Assembly (NCBI GenBank): GCA_014529385.2
Contig: CM043955.1
Coordinates: 142,462,140 to 142,526,139, forward strand
Reading direction: 5' to 3'
DNA length: 64,000 bases
From: Adiantum capillus-veneris
Taxonomy: Eukaryota; Streptophyta; Polypodiopsida; Polypodiales; Pteridaceae
Positions 61,793 through 64,000 of the stretch are shown piece by piece (position 1 is the stretch's first letter; each line of letters begins with the position of its first letter). The position numbers and the translations under genes were made by a program. Under the pieces are notes generated by a model, which was not told the DNA's origin, made no database searches, and saw nothing but the letters and a program-made list of their open reading frames with translations.

Positions 61793-63980
61793 ATGGAGCA
61801 AATGTCAGCACAAGTGGTACGAAGAAGCCAAAGAATTAAAAAGCTTCTAGCAAAGAGTAGGATTATGCTCACAACATATGCGATCGATATATGGAGTGGC
61901 AATGTAAATTTTTCTTCACAAAAAAATCAGGTGGTGCACCACGTATTAGGGATCATTTTTAAAGTAGCATTAAAAAGAGTTGTAAGAAATGTGAACATCC
62001 TCAAGCACCTGCAATTGCAAAGCATTTGAGAGAAGAGCTTGCCAAAAAGGGTGGCAAGAGACAACAAATATATAGCTTTCTTATGGATGCAAGTCAAGAG
62101 CAGCTAGAGCCAAATATTAACTCTGTTGATCCTGTGGTGACACCAACTAACCTTGGAGAACAGCCTGTGCAGGCTGAGGAAATGTCAAGCATCGTTTCTT
62201 TAAGCGTCATAATGAAGGTGAACTTGGTCAAATGCGTCAAAAATCATTGCATCCGAAGCTTTGTTATGGATGCAAGTCAAGAGCAACTAGAGCCAAATAT
62301 TAACTCTGTTGATCCTATGGTGACACGAACTAACCTTGGAGAACAGCCTGCGGAGGGAGAGGAAATGTCAAGCAGCATTCCTTGTAAGCGTCATAATGAA
62401 GGTGGACTTGGCCAAATGCGTCAAAAATCATCGGATCAAAGTTTTCGGATGCAATCTCTAGAAGAAGCACAAACTGCACTCGCCAAAGCAATTTTTTTAC
62501 TGGAAGTGCTCTAATCATAGTAGACATCCATCATTGTAAGGCCGCTTGGAAGAAAATCAGTGAGTTGGCTCAGGATTTTCAGCTCCTTATCACACGATAA
62601 AGAAATGTTCTCTTGGACAAATGTTACATCAAAGTCAAAGAGCGTGTTGCTAAAATAATACTTGGGAATATTTTGCTTTCAAGATGCACAATTGTGAGTG
62701 ATGGTTAGTCAAATATTCAAAGAAGACCATTGATCAATGTAATCTTGGTTTGTCCAAGGGGAGAAACATTCATAAAGGTGATTGACAGTTCTGGTAAAAG
62801 TGGCAAATATATTTTTAAGATCTTGATTAATGTAATTAAAGAAATCAAAGCTAAACATGTCGTTTAAGCAGTCATGGATAACGCACAAGATTGTAAAAAT
62901 GCTAGCAAATTAATAAAGTAGTACTTTCCACACATTTTTTTCAACGATTGTAATACGCACAGCTTAAACTTGATACTGAAGGATTGGTACACTAGTGAAG
63001 AAACCACGTGGTTCACCAAAACAATTGACACAGCATGTCAAGTTGTGAAATTTATCTTGAAACAACAAAGAGTGCTCAATTTGTACAAAACGCGCATGTC
63101 AGTGATGTTGAAACTTCCTGCTGAAACTTGATTTTGCACACATTTTTATACATTGGATACTTCTCTGCAATAAGTGCACTGTGATTGACACTTTTAATTG
63201 CACAGCCTTTGATGAATGGCAACTTGAGCATAAAATAAAAGTGAAAGAGAAGATTACATGTCTACGTGGCTCTATAAACAAGGCTGCTTGGTGGAGGAGT
63301 GTAATGGATGCATACCATGGAATGATGTCCATGTTCGCAATTTGCAACCTTGATCAGAAGGCACCAAATATGGGTAAAGTGTGGATGACATGGTGGTCAA
63401 TCCAACAGAGTCTTAAAAATTCCAAGGAGTTAAAAGAGTCTATAGTAGAGAAGGAGTGGCGACTACCACTCTCTGGAAATCAACGAAGAATTTTGGCCAA
63501 GTATTTTCATGCAAGATGAAAGAGTGCTCATAGTCCACTCCAAAGTGTGGCTTACATGCTCGATCGAGAGTATTGAAAGTTAGATCTAATATCCAATACA
63601 GAGGTGGTCAGTGATTTCTATCATGTGGTCAACACATTCTACTCCAACGTTCAAGACCAAATTGATTGTATCAAAGATATGAGTGCATTTAGATTAAAAG
63701 GTCTTGTTGCAAATGATTTTGTACAACCAACGGCAAAAGAGCAACCTGCATGGAAGTGGTGGATGATGAATGGTGGAGAGAATTACTCGACCTTATATCC
63801 CCTTGCAATGAAAATATTGGCACAATATGCAACAAACTCAAGTTCAGAGAGAAACTGGAGTATGTACAAGTATGTTCATAGTATTATTCGCAACAGATTA
63901 TTAGCAGACATAGCTGAAAAATTAGTGTATATGTTTTGCAACAAAACGATATTGCATCACATCAAACCCGGTGCTATCAC
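61793..63980 (+). pseudogene. hAT transposase (DUF659 and hAT dimerisation domain), decayed
   Basis: The start near 61793 ('MEQMSAQVVRRSQRIKKLLA') leads to a Cys/His segment ('CEHPQAPAIAKHLREELAKK', about 61989-62048) that may be the second half of a BED zinc finger. A 61-residue tandem duplication follows. DUF659 is read at about 62860-63080 ('IFFNDCNTHSLNLILKDWYT'), a middle part at 63181-63519 ('LRGSINKAAWWRSVMDAYHG'), and the hAT C-terminal dimerisation domain at about 63740-63960 ('LYPLAMKILAQYATNSSSER', 'NWSMYKYVHSIIRNRLL'). Frameshifts and stops, mostly at 62500-63180, make it inactive. It would cut and paste the element. Confidence 0.85.
62081..62446 (+). repeat. 183-bp in-frame tandem duplication in the hAT transposase
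   Basis: Copies 62081-62263 and 62264-62446 both start TTATGGATGCAAGTCAAGAG (the second with C-A-A for C-A-G) and encode 'MDASQEQLEPNINSVDP'. The first copy has compensating small indels after about 62195. Confidence 0.92.
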
Positions 63981-64000
63981 CTCGCTTTTCCGCTCCCATA

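Larger units (their letters stand above)
60627..64000 (+). mobile_element. hAT-type DNA transposon, right end outside the window
   Basis: A hAT transposase lies at 61793-63980. Upstream, 60627-60745 is rich in CCCGTC / GACGGG motifs in both orientations, typical of transposon subterminal regions, and starts TAGAGCCGG, a plausible hAT terminus preceded by AAAACCCA as candidate 8-bp duplication. The right end is beyond 64000, so neither inverted repeat nor duplication can be confirmed. Confidence 0.65.

Overview
This window is plant nuclear DNA built almost entirely of nested transposable elements. The evidence is Ty1/copia and Ty3/gypsy LTR retrotransposons primed by initiator tRNA-Met, an En/Spm (CACTA) transposon with spliced plant-type tnp2 and DUF4218/DUF4216 modules, a hAT element, a plant-type LINE, and a captured plant-specific metallochaperone (HIPP) gene. 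I see no intact host gene, rRNA, tRNA or CRISPR. The species cannot be fixed from sequence alone; the many nested, decayed elements fit a large-genome land plant.

Left third (1-22.6 kb): a Ty3/gypsy element on the minus strand (integrase, RNase H, RT, protease and gag, broken by stops) is split inside gag by a 17.1 kb insertion at 3001-20137. That insertion has about 480 bp LTRs, a tRNA-Met primer site and a matching 5-bp target duplication (AATAC). Its own 6.1 kb holds no recognisable retroelement gene, so it is LARD-like. Two related copia elements (A 5176-10660, B 11463-16980) sit inside it. The gypsy gag start, primer site and probable 5' LTR follow at 20.1-22.6 kb.

Middle (22.7-51.3 kb): an older gypsy remnant (RT joined to a chromodomain tail); an unusual palindrome-bearing repeat region leading into an unrecognised ORF ('ORFx'); a gag-only copia-like element (26.1-28.9 kb); a complete-length 7.8 kb CACTA element (29302-37113, TIRs plus AAA duplication) with a two-gene transposase unit and a decayed HIPP copy; then an 11.7 kb minus-strand, gag-only LTR element (37535-49249) inserted in an unrecognised coding sequence and itself holding a 5'-truncated LINE with a 9-bp target duplication. 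A minisatellite with two overlapping 46-bp inverted repeats lies at about 50.4 kb.

Right part (51.4-64 kb): a minus-strand LTR retroelement-like unit with an LTR and polypurine tract at 51.4-51.7 kb, a roughly 3 kb decayed coiled-coil ORF ('ORFy'), two arrays of a palindrome repeating every 280-295 bp, and ORFx fused to a gag domain. No reverse transcriptase is visible. The ORFx plus periodic-palindrome combination also occurs at 24-26 kb, so it is a repeated family and the best candidate here for something undescribed. The window ends in a hAT transposon whose transposase (DUF659 plus hAT dimerisation domain) runs almost to the edge.
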